64,000 nt of DNA from Plantibacter flavus (GTDB lineage: Bacteria > Actinomycetota > Actinomycetes > Actinomycetales > Microbacteriaceae): NCBI RefSeq assembly GCF_900177615.1, contig NZ_FXAP01000001.1, forward strand, positions 378,825 through 442,824, given 5' to 3'. The notes beneath the pieces were generated by a model. That model was not told where the DNA came from, made no database searches, and was given only the letters and a program-made list of their open reading frames with translations. This document shows, in pieces, positions 16,974 to 25,955 of this stretch. The stretch's first letter is position 1. Each line of letters starts with the position of its first letter. The translations under genes were made by a program, and so were the position numbers.

Positions 16974-17007
16974 CGACAGGGCCACCGTCATCGTCGAAAG
17001 GGAGCCC

Positions 17008-17574
17008 ATGCCGCAACTCATGATCGTCACCGGGAGCGTCCGTCCCGAGCGGGTGGGCGGTGCCGTCGCCGACTGGGTCGCCGGCGTGGCCGAGGCGGAC
17101 GAGCGGTTCGCCGTCGACGCGGTCGATCTCCGGGAGCTGGCACTGCCGTTCATGGACGAGCCCGCGCACCCGCGGAAGCGCGCCTACGTCCACCCGCACA
17201 CGATCTCCTGGAGCGAGCGGGTCGACCGGACGGACGCCTTCGTGTTCGTGACGCCCGAGTACAACTACAGCTACGCGCCCGCCCTCAAGAACGCGCTCGA
17301 CTACCTCATGCACGAGTGGGCGCGGAAGCCGGTCGGGATCGTCAGCTACGGCGGGCTGTCGGGCGGAACCCGCGGTGTCGTCGCGCTTCGGCCCGTGCTG
17401 CAGGCGCTTGGTCTCGTCAGTACCGGTGCGAACGTGGAGATCCCGTACGTCTCACGGCAGATCGCCGACGGCGTGTTCACGCCCAACGACCGTCAGACGA
17501 CCATCCTCCCGGTGCTGCTCGGCGAACTGGCCGCACTCGACGGGGCCCTCGCGCCGCTGCGCGCCGCCGACTGA
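17008..17574 (+). CDS. NADPH-dependent FMN reductase family protein
   Basis: 188 residues with the flavodoxin-like fold of this family: IVTGSVRPERVGGAVADW (phosphate-binding loop), VTPEYNYSYAPALKNALDYL (flavin and dimer contact) and VSYGGLSGGTRG. It would transfer electrons from NAD(P)H to FMN, quinones or azo compounds. ATG 17008 has AAAGGGAG upstream. Its divergent neighbour is an aldo/keto reductase, which suggests a shared role in detoxifying carbonyls or quinones (inference). Confidence 0.85.
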   Translation: MPQLMIVTGSVRPERVGGAVADWVAGVAEADERFAVDAVDLRELALPFMDEPAHPRKRAYVHPHTISWSERVDRTDAFVFVTPEYNYSYAPALKNALDYLMHEWARKPVGIVSYGGLSGGTRGVVALRPVLQALGLVSTGANVEIPYVSRQIADGVFTPNDRQTTILPVLLGELAALDGALAPLRAAD

Positions 17575-17585
17575 AGCGCGGCGGC

Positions 17586-18794
17586 TCAGGACGGTTGGGT
17601 GTTGATCGGCTCGGTGTCGGGGATCGGGCTCGCATCGCGGCCACGGAGGTCGGGGTGCCAGCGGTGACCGATCCAGGGGATGACGAAGCCGAAGAGCGCG
17701 AACACGCCGGCGACCCAGAACGCGCCGACCGCTCCGGAGCCGTCGATGAGGAAGCCGGCCGCCGCCGAACCCATTGCGGCACCGATGAGCTGACCGGTGC
17801 CGACCCAGCCGTAGGCCTCGGCCGTGTCGCTGAACTTCACGCTCGCCGAGACGATGGCGAACAGCACGGCGAGGGCCGGCGCGATGCCGATGCCGGCGAC
17901 GAAGAGGGTGACCGACAGCCACCAGGCGTTGAGGAAGAGGCTCGCGACGGCGAGTCCGGCGAAGACGATGAAGATGCGGCGCGCGAGGGCGTACGGGCCG
18001 ATCGGCGTGTGTCCGAGGGCGAGGCCGCCGGCCAGCGAGCCGACCGAGAAGATCGCGAGCACGATACCGGCTTCGAGACCGTCGTGCCCGAAGGTCGCGA
18101 CGACGCCCGCCTCGACGGCCGAACAGGCGCCGATGAGGAGGAAGCCGACGACGGTGGCGAGGAGGACCGGCGGGCGCTTGAGCACCTGCCCGAGTTTGCG
18201 ACGGCTCCTCGGGATGCGGACGCGCCCGACCTCCGGTGAGGAGATGAACCACAGGCAGCCGACGACCATGATCACCGCGGCGAGCGCGATGCCCCACACC
18301 GTGCCGACCTGGGTGGACACGAAGGTGGTCACGACGGGCCCGAGCACCCAGATGATCTCCTGGGCCGAGGCGTCGAGTGAGAACAACGGGGTGAGCTGCT
18401 GGGAGGTGACGAGCTTCGGGTAGATGGTGCGGACCGCGGGCTGGACGGGCGGTGTGCTCAGCCCGGCGACGAATCCGACCGCCATGTACGCGGGGACGGT
18501 CATGGTGACGAGGGCGATGGTCGTGACGGAGACGGCACACACCGCGAGGGTGAGGAGGAGCACCTTGCGGATGCCCCAGACGCCCATCCACCGACTCGTG
18601 AGGGGGCCGGCGATCGCCTGCCCGATGCTCGTCGCGGCCAGGACGAGCCCGGCGGCCCCGTAGGAGCCGGTGACCTGCTCGATGTGGAGCAGGAAGGCCA
18701 GCGAGAGCATCCCGAACGGGAAGCGTGCGGTGAGCTGCGCCGCGATGATCCGGGCGACGCCGGGGGTACGAAGAAGGTCACGGTAGCTGCTCAC
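17586..18794 (-). CDS. MFS transporter (drug-efflux-like)
   Basis: 402 residues, 12 predicted helices, short loops and no long central loop, as in efflux-type major facilitators. MGVWGIRKVLLLTL marks the helix 2-3 loop. GTG 18794 is the first in-frame start; TAGACT lies 9 nt upstream, so the transcript would have a very short leader. It ends 12 bp from the convergent FMN reductase gene. Substrate unknown. Confidence 0.8.
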   Translation of the reverse strand: MSSYRDLLRTPGVARIIAAQLTARFPFGMLSLAFLLHIEQVTGSYGAAGLVLAATSIGQAIAGPLTSRWMGVWGIRKVLLLTLAVCAVSVTTIALVTMTVPAYMAVGFVAGLSTPPVQPAVRTIYPKLVTSQQLTPLFSLDASAQEIIWVLGPVVTTFVSTQVGTVWGIALAAVIMVVGCLWFISSPEVGRVRIPRSRRKLGQVLKRPPVLLATVVGFLLIGACSAVEAGVVATFGHDGLEAGIVLAIFSVGSLAGGLALGHTPIGPYALARRIFIVFAGLAVASLFLNAWWLSVTLFVAGIGIAPALAVLFAIVSASVKFSDTAEAYGWVGTGQLIGAAMGSAAAGFLIDGSGAVGAFWVAGVFALFGFVIPWIGHRWHPDLRGRDASPIPDTEPINTQPS

Positions 18795-18892
18795 AAGGAC
18801 ACCAGTCTAGGGACCGGTTCCGACACGCGCGACACGCCCGCGACACGCCCAAACCGACAACGGATGTCGGAGGTTCGGAGGAGAATCTCGCC

Positions 18893-19023
18893 TGTGGATA
18901 GATATCCCTCGGACGGGGGAGAAAAGGCCGTCAATCCGGGATTTTCGCGTCGCCCACGAGCGTTGTACCCAGTGGAGAACCGGTGGATAACTCGCCCGAA
19001 ACGGTGGAGAACCCGGTGGAAAA
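18893..19023. promoter_or_regulatory. cluster of DnaA-box-like 9-mers upstream of nrdH
   Basis: Five sites share the TGGANAA-like core on the plus strand: TGTGGATAG (18893-18901), AGTGGAGAA (18971-18979), GGTGGATAA (18982-18990), GGTGGAGAA (19003-19011) and GGTGGAAAA (19015-19023). The first and third differ from TGTGGATAA by one base. DnaA control of ribonucleotide reductase genes is established in E. coli; here it is inference. The 353-bp gap 18795-19147 holds only these sites and the NrdR-like boxes. Confidence 0.45.
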
Positions 19024-19037
19024 CTACAGGGCTGTAA

Positions 19038-19085
19038 CTACTAGCCCTTGTGGTCGACCTGAAGGCCGCCATCTATATGTAGTAT
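19038..19085. promoter_or_regulatory. putative NrdR box pair and promoter of nrdH
   Basis: The proximal box has core CTATATGTAG (19073-19082), 9 of 10 positions of the NrdR core CWATATWTWG. A weaker partner CTAGCCCTTG (19041-19050) starts 32 bp upstream, three helical turns away, the normal NrdR box spacing. A separate inverted repeat TACAGGGCTGTA lies at 19025-19036. NrdR would repress the operon when dATP is high. The nrdR gene is not in this window. Confidence 0.55.
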
Positions 19086-19147
19086 TGGAACCCCGGCGCA
19101 GGACGCCGCGGGAATCACCAGATTTTGAGGGGAAGGCACGAAGAGCT

Positions 19148-19381
19148 ATGGCAATCACGGTCTACACGAAGCCCAGTTGCGTGCAGTGCACCGCGACGTA
19201 CCGCGCACTCGACAACAAGGGCATCGAGTACAACATCCTCGACCTTTCGGTCGACGAGAACGCACTCGAGCAGGTCAAGGCCCTCGGCTACCTGCAGGCA
19301 CCGGTCGTCATCACCGAGGAAGACCACTGGTCGGGCTTCCGTCCCGACAAGATCGAAGAGCTCGCCGCACGTCTGGCTTGA
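19148..19381 (+). CDS. nrdH: glutaredoxin-like protein NrdH
   Basis: 77 residues, full length for NrdH. The redox motif CVQC lies at residues 11-14, and WSGFRPDKI is the conserved C-terminal signature that distinguishes NrdH from glutaredoxin. It donates electrons to class Ib ribonucleotide reductase and is reduced by thioredoxin reductase. ATG 19148 with GAAGAG and GGGGAAGG upstream. First gene of nrdHIE-nrdF; nrdI follows after 84 bp. Confidence 0.97.
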   Translation: MAITVYTKPSCVQCTATYRALDNKGIEYNILDLSVDENALEQVKALGYLQAPVVITEEDHWSGFRPDKIEELAARLA

Positions 19382-19465
19382 GCCCACGGTCGCAGGCGTC
19401 ATCATGAGCCGGCTCCAGCAGCACCGCACCATCCGCCCGTCCGGACGGCGACGAGGAGGCCTTCC

Positions 19466-19879
19466 GTGCAACCACGGCTGATCTACTTCTCCAGCATTTC
19501 CGGCAACACGCATCGCTTCATGCAGAAGCTCGACCTGCCCTCGTTGCAGATCCCGCTGTATGCGAAAGACGAAGCCGTGCACGCCACGGCACCCTACGTC
19601 CTCGTAACCCCCACCTACGGCGGGGGCAACGGCGACGGAGCGGTGCCCAAACAGGTGATCCGGTTCCTCAACGTCGAGGCCAACCGCTCCCTGATCCGCG
19701 GGGTCATCGCCGCCGGCAACACGAACTTCGGCGAGGCCTACGGGCTCGCCGGCGACGTGATCGCCAGCAAATGCAAGGTCCCGCACCTGTACCGCTTCGA
19801 ACTCTTCGGAACCCAGGACGATGTCACCACCGTCCACAATGGATTGGAATCATTTTGGCAGCAGCGCCAGTTTCAGTGA
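19466..19879 (+). CDS. nrdI: flavodoxin-like protein NrdI
   Basis: 137 residues, normal NrdI length. The FMN phosphate loop is [10 protein letters not shown], followed by [14 protein letters not shown] and [14 protein letters not shown]. NrdI supplies the oxidant that builds the dimanganese-tyrosyl radical of NrdF. GTG 19466 has GAGGAGG upstream. Its stop overlaps the nrdE start by 4 nt (GTGA), so the two are translationally coupled. Confidence 0.97.
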   Translation: MQPRLIYFSSISGNTHRFMQKLDLPSLQIPLYAKDEAVHATAPYVLVTPTYGGGNGDGAVPKQVIRFLNVEANRSLIRGVIAAGNTNFGEAYGLAGDVIASKCKVPHLYRFELFGTQDDVTTVHNGLESFWQQRQFQ

Positions 19880-22008
19880 TCGACGCACCGTCGACGAGCC
19901 AGATGGACTACCACTCGCTCAACGCGATGCTCAACCTCTACGGCCCGAACGGCGAGATCCAGTTCGACAAGGACCGTGAGGCCGCGCGGGAGTACTTCCT
20001 CCAGCACGTCAACCAGAACACCGTCTTCTTCCACTCGCTGAAGGAACGGCTCGACTACCTCGTCGAGAAGGAGTACTACGAGCAGGCAGTGCTCGACAAG
20101 TACTCGTTCGACTTCATCCAGGAGCTCAACGACCTGGCCTACTCGAAGAAGTTCCGCTTCCAGACCTTCCTCGGTGCGTTCAAGTACTACACCTCGTACA
20201 CGCTGAAGACCTTCGACGGCAAGCGCTACCTCGAGCGGTTCGAGGACCGCGTCGTCATGACCGCCCTCGGCCTCGCCGACGGCGACCAGCAGCTCGCGGT
20301 CGCGCTCGTCGAGGAGATCATCGCCGGTCGCTTCCAGCCGGCGACGCCCACCTTCCTCAACTCGGGCAAGGCCCAGCGAGGCGAGCTCGTCTCCTGCTTC
20401 CTCCTCCGCATCGAGGACAACATGGAGTCGATCGCCCGTGGCATCAACTCCGCGCTCCAGCTCTCGAAGCGTGGCGGCGGCGTGGCGCTCTCGCTGTCGA
20501 ACATCCGTGAGTCCGGTGCACCGATCAAGCAGATCGAGAACCAGTCGAGCGGCATCATCCCCGTGATGAAGCTCCTCGAGGACTCCTTCAGCTACGCGAA
20601 CCAGCTCGGCGCGCGTCAGGGCGCCGGTGCGGTGTACCTCAACGCACACCACCCCGACATCCTGCGCTTCCTCGACACCAAGCGTGAGAACGCCGACGAG
20701 AAGATCCGGATCAAGACGCTGTCCCTCGGCGTCGTCGTCCCCGACATCACCTTCGACCTGGCGAAGAAGGGCGAGGACATGTACCTGTTCTCCCCGTACG
20801 ACGTCGAGCGCGTCTACGGTGTGCCCTTCGGTGACATCTCGGTGAGCGAGAAGTACCACGAGATGGTCGACGACTCCCGCATCAAGAAGACGAAGATCAA
20901 CGCCCGCGAGTTCTTCCAGACCATCGCGGAGATCCAGTTCGAGTCCGGCTACCCGTACATCGTGTTCGAAGACACGGTGAACAAGGCGAACCCCATCAAG
21001 GGCCGCATCAACATGTCGAACCTCTGCTCGGAGATCCTCCAGGTCAACACGCCGACCACCTACAACGAGGACCTCTCGTACAAGGAGATCGGCAAGGACA
21101 TCTCCTGCAACCTCGGCTCGCTGAACATCGCGCTCACGATGGACTCGCCCGACTTCGGTCGCACGGTCGAGACCGCCATCCGCGGCCTCACCTCCGTGTC
21201 CGACCAGAGCCACATCTCCTCGGTGCGTTCGATCGAGGACGGCAACGACAAGTCGCACGCCATCGGCCTCGGCCAGATGAACCTCCACGGCTACCTGGCC
21301 CGCGAGCGCGTGCACTACGGCAGCCCTGAGGGCATCGACTTCACGAACATCTACTTCTACACGGTGGTGTTCCACGCGCTGCGTGCCTCGAACCTCATCG
21401 CCAAGGAGCGCGGGGAGACCTTCGACGGTTTCGCCGACTCGCAGTACGCGTCGGGTGAGTTCTTCGACAAGTACATCGACCAGGTCTGGGAGCCCGAGAC
21501 GGCTCGTGGCCGCGAGCTCTTCGAGCAGGCCGGCGTGCAGATCCCGACGCAGGCGGACTGGACGGCCCTCAAGGCGTCCATCCAGGAGTACGGCATCTAC
21601 AACCAGAACCTCCAGGCCGTCCCGCCGACCGGTTCGATCTCCTACATCAACAACTCCACGTCGTCGATCCACCCGATCGCGTCGAAGATCGAGATCCGTA
21701 AGGAAGGCAAGCTCGGTCGTGTGTACTACCCGGCTCCGTTCATGACGAACGACAACCTGGAGTACTACGAGGACGCCTACGAGATCGGTGCCGAGAAGAT
21801 CATCGACACGTACGCCGCTGCGACGCAGCACGTCGACCAGGGTCTGTCGCTGACGCTGTTCTTCAAGGACACCGCCACCACGCGCGACATCAACAAGGCG
21901 CAGATCTACGCGTGGAAGAAGGGCATCAAGACCATCTACTACATCCGTCTCCGCCAGCTCGCGCTCGAGGGCACGGAAGTCGACGGCTGCGTCAGCTGCA
22001 TGCTCTAA
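19876..22008 (+). CDS. nrdE: class Ib ribonucleoside-diphosphate reductase alpha subunit
   Basis: 710 residues. NrdE features: [22 protein letters not shown] (substrate-binding and first redox Cys), NLCSEILQ (active-site Cys), and the C-terminal redox tail DGCVSCML, which is reduced by NrdH. It converts ribonucleoside diphosphates to deoxy forms using the radical from NrdF. GTG 19876 overlaps nrdI; ATG 19903 is an alternative that removes nine residues. nrdF does not follow directly: 171 bp of dispersed repeats come between. Confidence 0.97.
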   Translation: MIDAPSTSQMDYHSLNAMLNLYGPNGEIQFDKDREAAREYFLQHVNQNTVFFHSLKERLDYLVEKEYYEQAVLDKYSFDFIQELNDLAYSKKFRFQTFLGAFKYYTSYTLKTFDGKRYLERFEDRVVMTALGLADGDQQLAVALVEEIIAGRFQPATPTFLNSGKAQRGELVSCFLLRIEDNMESIARGINSALQLSKRGGGVALSLSNIRESGAPIKQIENQSSGIIPVMKLLEDSFSYANQLGARQGAGAVYLNAHHPDILRFLDTKRENADEKIRIKTLSLGVVVPDITFDLAKKGEDMYLFSPYDVERVYGVPFGDISVSEKYHEMVDDSRIKKTKINAREFFQTIAEIQFESGYPYIVFEDTVNKANPIKGRINMSNLCSEILQVNTPTTYNEDLSYKEIGKDISCNLGSLNIALTMDSPDFGRTVETAIRGLTSVSDQSHISSVRSIEDGNDKSHAIGLGQMNLHGYLARERVHYGSPEGIDFTNIYFYTVVFHALRASNLIAKERGETFDGFADSQYASGEFFDKYIDQVWEPETARGRELFEQAGVQIPTQADWTALKASIQEYGIYNQNLQAVPPTGSISYINNSTSSIHPIASKIEIRKEGKLGRVYYPAPFMTNDNLEYYEDAYEIGAEKIIDTYAAATQHVDQGLSLTLFFKDTATTRDINKAQIYAWKKGIKTIYYIRLRQLALEGTEVDGCVSCML

Positions 22009-23154
<1,146 letters not shown>

Positions 23155-23183
23155 TCACCGCGCAGTCACTGCGCTGAACGTCC

Positions 23184-23220
23184 GAGGGCCGGATGGAATC
23201 ATCGATTCCATCCGGCCCTC
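23184..23220. terminator. 17-bp perfect hairpin after nrdF
   Basis: Arms at 23184-23200 (starting GAGGGCCGGATGG) and 23204-23220 are perfectly complementary with a 3-nt loop. It lies between nrdF and a convergent small gene, so it can act in both directions. No T-run. Confidence 0.85.
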
Positions 23221-23242
23221 AGGCGTTGAGCGTGTAGCGCTG

Positions 23243-23458
23243 TCAGCCGCCGAGGCCGCCGCCGGCCGCCAGGAAGAAGTAGAAGAACGCCGTCGCGCCC
23301 TGGACGACGGGGAAGAAGAGCGCCGCGATAGCGGTGACCACGATCGTGAGGATCGCGACGAGCGCGACCAGGCTGACGACACCGTTGCGTCCTGCGCTCG
23401 GAGCCTCGACGGATTCGGCGACGAGCAGCTCGTCCATGGTCGCTTCGGTCGTCAGCAT
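23243..23458 (-). CDS. small membrane protein, 71 residues
   Basis: I do not recognise a family. 71 residues: a polar N-terminus of 28 residues, then one or two hydrophobic segments (VVSLVALVAILTIVVTAIAALFF and GATAFFYFFLAAGGG). ATG 23458 has a good ribosome-binding site (GGGAGA). It is a single gene, convergent with nrdF across a hairpin. The start signal and hydrophobic pattern support a real gene. Confidence 0.6.
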   Translation of the reverse strand: MLTTEATMDELLVAESVEAPSAGRNGVVSLVALVAILTIVVTAIAALFFPVVQGATAFFYFFLAAGGGLGG

Positions 23459-23586
23459 CGTTCTCCCTGTGGTTCTGGTGTCCTCGACCCTACCTGTGGA
23501 TCCGCCGTGCGCCGCTGACTCGCCCGAGGTTGTTCGAATCCGACGCGGAAACGCGCAGATTCGGGCGACTCAGCGACGGCTGGTGG

Positions 23587-23967
23587 TCAGCGGCGGGTGG
23601 ACCAGAGCGCCCAGGCGATGAGCACGGGCTGGAAGAAGAGGCGGGTGAACCGGCGGCTGTCCGTGTCGAGGCCGAAGGCGTCCCGGCGGTTGAGCCACTG
23701 GGAGAGGTTGCCCGGGAAGATCGCCGTGAAGAACGCCGCAGCGAGGTTGCCGACGGCCGTCCGCTTGACGCCTGAGGCGAGTGCCGCACCCAGGGCGATC
23801 TCGACGACGCCCGAGGCGAGCACGGTGGTGTCCTCGTCGATCGGGACCCATTCCGGCACCTGCGCCTGGAAGTCCTTCCGAGCGAAGGTCAGGTGGCTGA
23901 CGCCGGCGAACACGAGTGCGCCTCCGAGCAGCAGACGTGCGGCGGTGCGGGCTTTCGATCCAGCCAT
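23587..23967 (-). CDS. DoxX-like family membrane protein
   Basis: 126 residues with four hydrophobic segments in the DoxX/DoxD pattern: RLLLGGALVFAGVSHLTFAR at the N-terminus, then VEIALGAALASG, AAAFFTAIFPGNLSQW, and RLFFQPVLIAWALW. Family members are linked to quinone or thiol redox in the membrane, but roles are unsettled. ATG 23967 has GAGAGGA upstream. Downstream of the flavin reductase gene on the same strand after 96 bp. Confidence 0.75.
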   Translation of the reverse strand: MAGSKARTAARLLLGGALVFAGVSHLTFARKDFQAQVPEWVPIDEDTTVLASGVVEIALGAALASGVKRTAVGNLAAAFFTAIFPGNLSQWLNRRDAFGLDTDSRRFTRLFFQPVLIAWALWSTRR

Positions 23968-24063
23968 GAGGGTCCTCTCGACGATGGTGATGTCACCACG
24001 CTATCCGGAGATCGGTGGACCGACGGCGGGTTGCGAGTGCACAGATGTCCAGCAGCAGGCCGC

Positions 24064-24726
24064 TCAGCCGTCGATCTGCGAGTTCGCGTCGAGACGGTGC
24101 CAGGTGCGGTTGTGGTAGACGAGCGGTGCGCCGTCGAAGCTGGGGCTGAATGTCGGGACGGCGGGAGTGGGTGCCTCGGCGGCAGGCTCGGCTCGGACCG
24201 GCTCCTCGGCCGCTTGCGGCTGCGAGACGCTCGACTCCAGCGCGTGCACCGCGATGACCGTCGAGGTGCCCGCCTCCATGCGGTTGACGATGCGTCCCCG
24301 GATCCAGACGCCGTTGCCCGTGAAGTACGGCTCGCCCGTCGGCAGGCGGTCCCAGATGGAGGTGTCGGCGAAACGGTCGATCCCACTCGTCGCGCAGAGC
24401 TTCGCGATGTGCAGCTGCTCGGAACCGAGGAGGTGGACGACAACGGTGTCGGACGCGGTGATGGTCGGCGCGCTCGAGGACAGCGACGACACGGAGAAGA
24501 CGAGGAGCGGCGGTTCCGCACTGACGGAGAAGACCGAGGTGGCGGTGAGTCCCACCGGCCCGCTGCCGTCGTCGGCGGTGATGACCGAGACGCCGGCCGG
24601 GTGCTGACGGAACGCCGCCTTGAAGTCGTCGGGGGACAGGGATGCGAAACCGGGGGCGACCTCGCCGCCGTCGACGGGGGACGGCAAGGCGGTCACGGAG
24701 GCGGCTGCCGGGTGGACTGAACTCAC
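24064..24726 (-). CDS. flavin reductase domain protein with C-terminal extension
   Basis: 220 residues. About residues 35-165 form a split-barrel flavin reductase domain (FRQHPAGVSVITADDGSGPVGLTATSVFSVSAEPPLL, then HLLGSEQLHIAKLCA, then FTGNGVWIRGRI). It would reduce FMN or FAD with NAD(P)H, usually for a partner monooxygenase. An Ala/Pro/Glu-rich linker leads to a short tail (FDGAPLVYHNRTWHRLD), which resembles the usual 'barrel-end' motif displaced by an insertion. GTG 24726 has GAAGGA upstream. No monooxygenase gene is adjacent. Confidence 0.8.
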   Translation of the reverse strand: MSSVHPAAASVTALPSPVDGGEVAPGFASLSPDDFKAAFRQHPAGVSVITADDGSGPVGLTATSVFSVSAEPPLLVFSVSSLSSSAPTITASDTVVVHLLGSEQLHIAKLCATSGIDRFADTSIWDRLPTGEPYFTGNGVWIRGRIVNRMEAGTSTVIAVHALESSVSQPQAAEEPVRAEPAAEAPTPAVPTFSPSFDGAPLVYHNRTWHRLDANSQIDG

Positions 24727-24895
24727 GGGGGATCCTTCGAACGGCTGTGGACGACTGCTGCAACGCCGATTCGGTGGACGCTGCACAGGCTACGTTTCGC
24801 TCATCCGGCCGGAGCTGCAACTCTGTTACCCGGTGTGACGGCGACCGAGCGTTCGGGCGGAGGTCCTGACGACCGCGCGTGCGTACGCTGGACGC

Positions 24896-25747
24896 ATGCC
24901 CATCCTCATCGCCCCGGACGACCTAGCCACGCTGATCGCCTCCGAGACGCCGGTGCGCGTCCTCGACGTGCGGTGGCGACTCGACGTACCGGACGGACGG
25001 CCCGACTACCTCGAGGGGCACCTGCCCGGCGCGGTGTACGTCGACCTCGACCACGAGCTGGCCGACCACGTACCGACCGGAGAACCGGCCATCCGAGGCC
25101 GCCACCCCCTGCCCGACCGTGAGGCGCTCCAGGCGTCCGCGCGATCGTGGGGCGTCGACGACGGCGACGTCGTCGTGGTCTACGACGATCTCAAGAGCCT
25201 GTCGGCGGCACGAGCCTGGTGGGTGCTGCGGAACGCCGGCATCGCGGACGTCCGCATCCTCGACGGCGCGTTCCGGGCGTGGACGGACGCCGGACTGCCC
25301 GTGGAGCGCGGCGAGGTCGTCCCGGAACCCGGGACGGTCACGCTGACGACGGGTGTCCTGCCGACCATCGACATCGACACCGCCGCGACGTGGGCGGGCG
25401 AGGGACGGGTGCTGCTCGACGCGCGCGCCGGCGAACGGTACCGGGGCGAAGTCGAACCGATCGATCCTCGGGCCGGTCACATCCCCGGAGCGCTCAGCAC
25501 GCCGACGACCGCCAACGTCGGCGCCGACGGCCGATTCTTGTCGCCCGGGACCCTCCGCGAGCAGTTCCTTTCCGCGGGCGTGCCTGCGGACGCGACGGTC
25601 GCGACCTACTGCGGCAGCGGGGTGACCGCGGCGCACAACGCGGTCGCACTCACCCTGGCCGGCTTCGAACCGGTGCTGTACCCGGGGTCGTGGAGCGAGT
25701 GGGCGAACCACCCGGAGCGTCCGGTGGCGACGGGTCCCGGGGCCTGA
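24896..25747 (+). CDS. thiosulfate/3-mercaptopyruvate sulfurtransferase
   Basis: 283 residues with two rhodanese domains. The N-terminal half is the inactive copy (VVVYDDLKSLSAARAWW at the loop position); the C-terminal half carries the catalytic loop CGSGVTA with Cys near residue 238. It moves sulfur from thiosulfate or mercaptopyruvate to thiol acceptors. ATG 24896 follows TACGCT (24884-24889) by 6 nt, so it is probably leaderless. Compare the half-length homologue at 42469-42930, which has only the first domain. Confidence 0.9.
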   Translation: MPILIAPDDLATLIASETPVRVLDVRWRLDVPDGRPDYLEGHLPGAVYVDLDHELADHVPTGEPAIRGRHPLPDREALQASARSWGVDDGDVVVVYDDLKSLSAARAWWVLRNAGIADVRILDGAFRAWTDAGLPVERGEVVPEPGTVTLTTGVLPTIDIDTAATWAGEGRVLLDARAGERYRGEVEPIDPRAGHIPGALSTPTTANVGADGRFLSPGTLREQFLSAGVPADATVATYCGSGVTAAHNAVALTLAGFEPVLYPGSWSEWANHPERPVATGPGA

Positions 25748-25780
25748 ATCGCTGACCCCGGACATCGAGCTCGTCGAGAT

Positions 25781-25952
25781 GCGCCCTTCGACAGGCTCAG
25801 GGACCGGGGTTCGATGGCAGCGCCCTTCGACAGGCTCAGGGACCGGGGTTCGATGGCAGCGCCCTTCGACAGGCTCAGGGACCGGGGTTCGATGGCAGGG
25901 CCCTTCGACAGGCTCAGGGACCGGCGCCTTTCGACAAGCTCAGGACCAGGGA
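25781..25952 (-). repeat. 39-bp tandem array of dispersed repeats after hrpA
   Basis: Units start at 25781, 25820, 25859 and 25898 (period 39, the last shortened), each with one A element in reverse orientation. A diverged copy lies at about 25928-25952. All copies are head-to-tail, unlike the inverted B/A pairs elsewhere. The array lies between the convergent stops of the sulfurtransferase and hrpA, so it may serve as the transcript end for both. Confidence 0.92.
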
Positions 25953-25955
25953 GCG

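Noticed and set aside
18893-19023. Chromosomal replication origin
   Set aside because: There are DnaA-box-like sites, but no dnaA, dnaN, rpmH or parAB genes and no AT-rich unwinding region; the sites lie in the nrd promoter.
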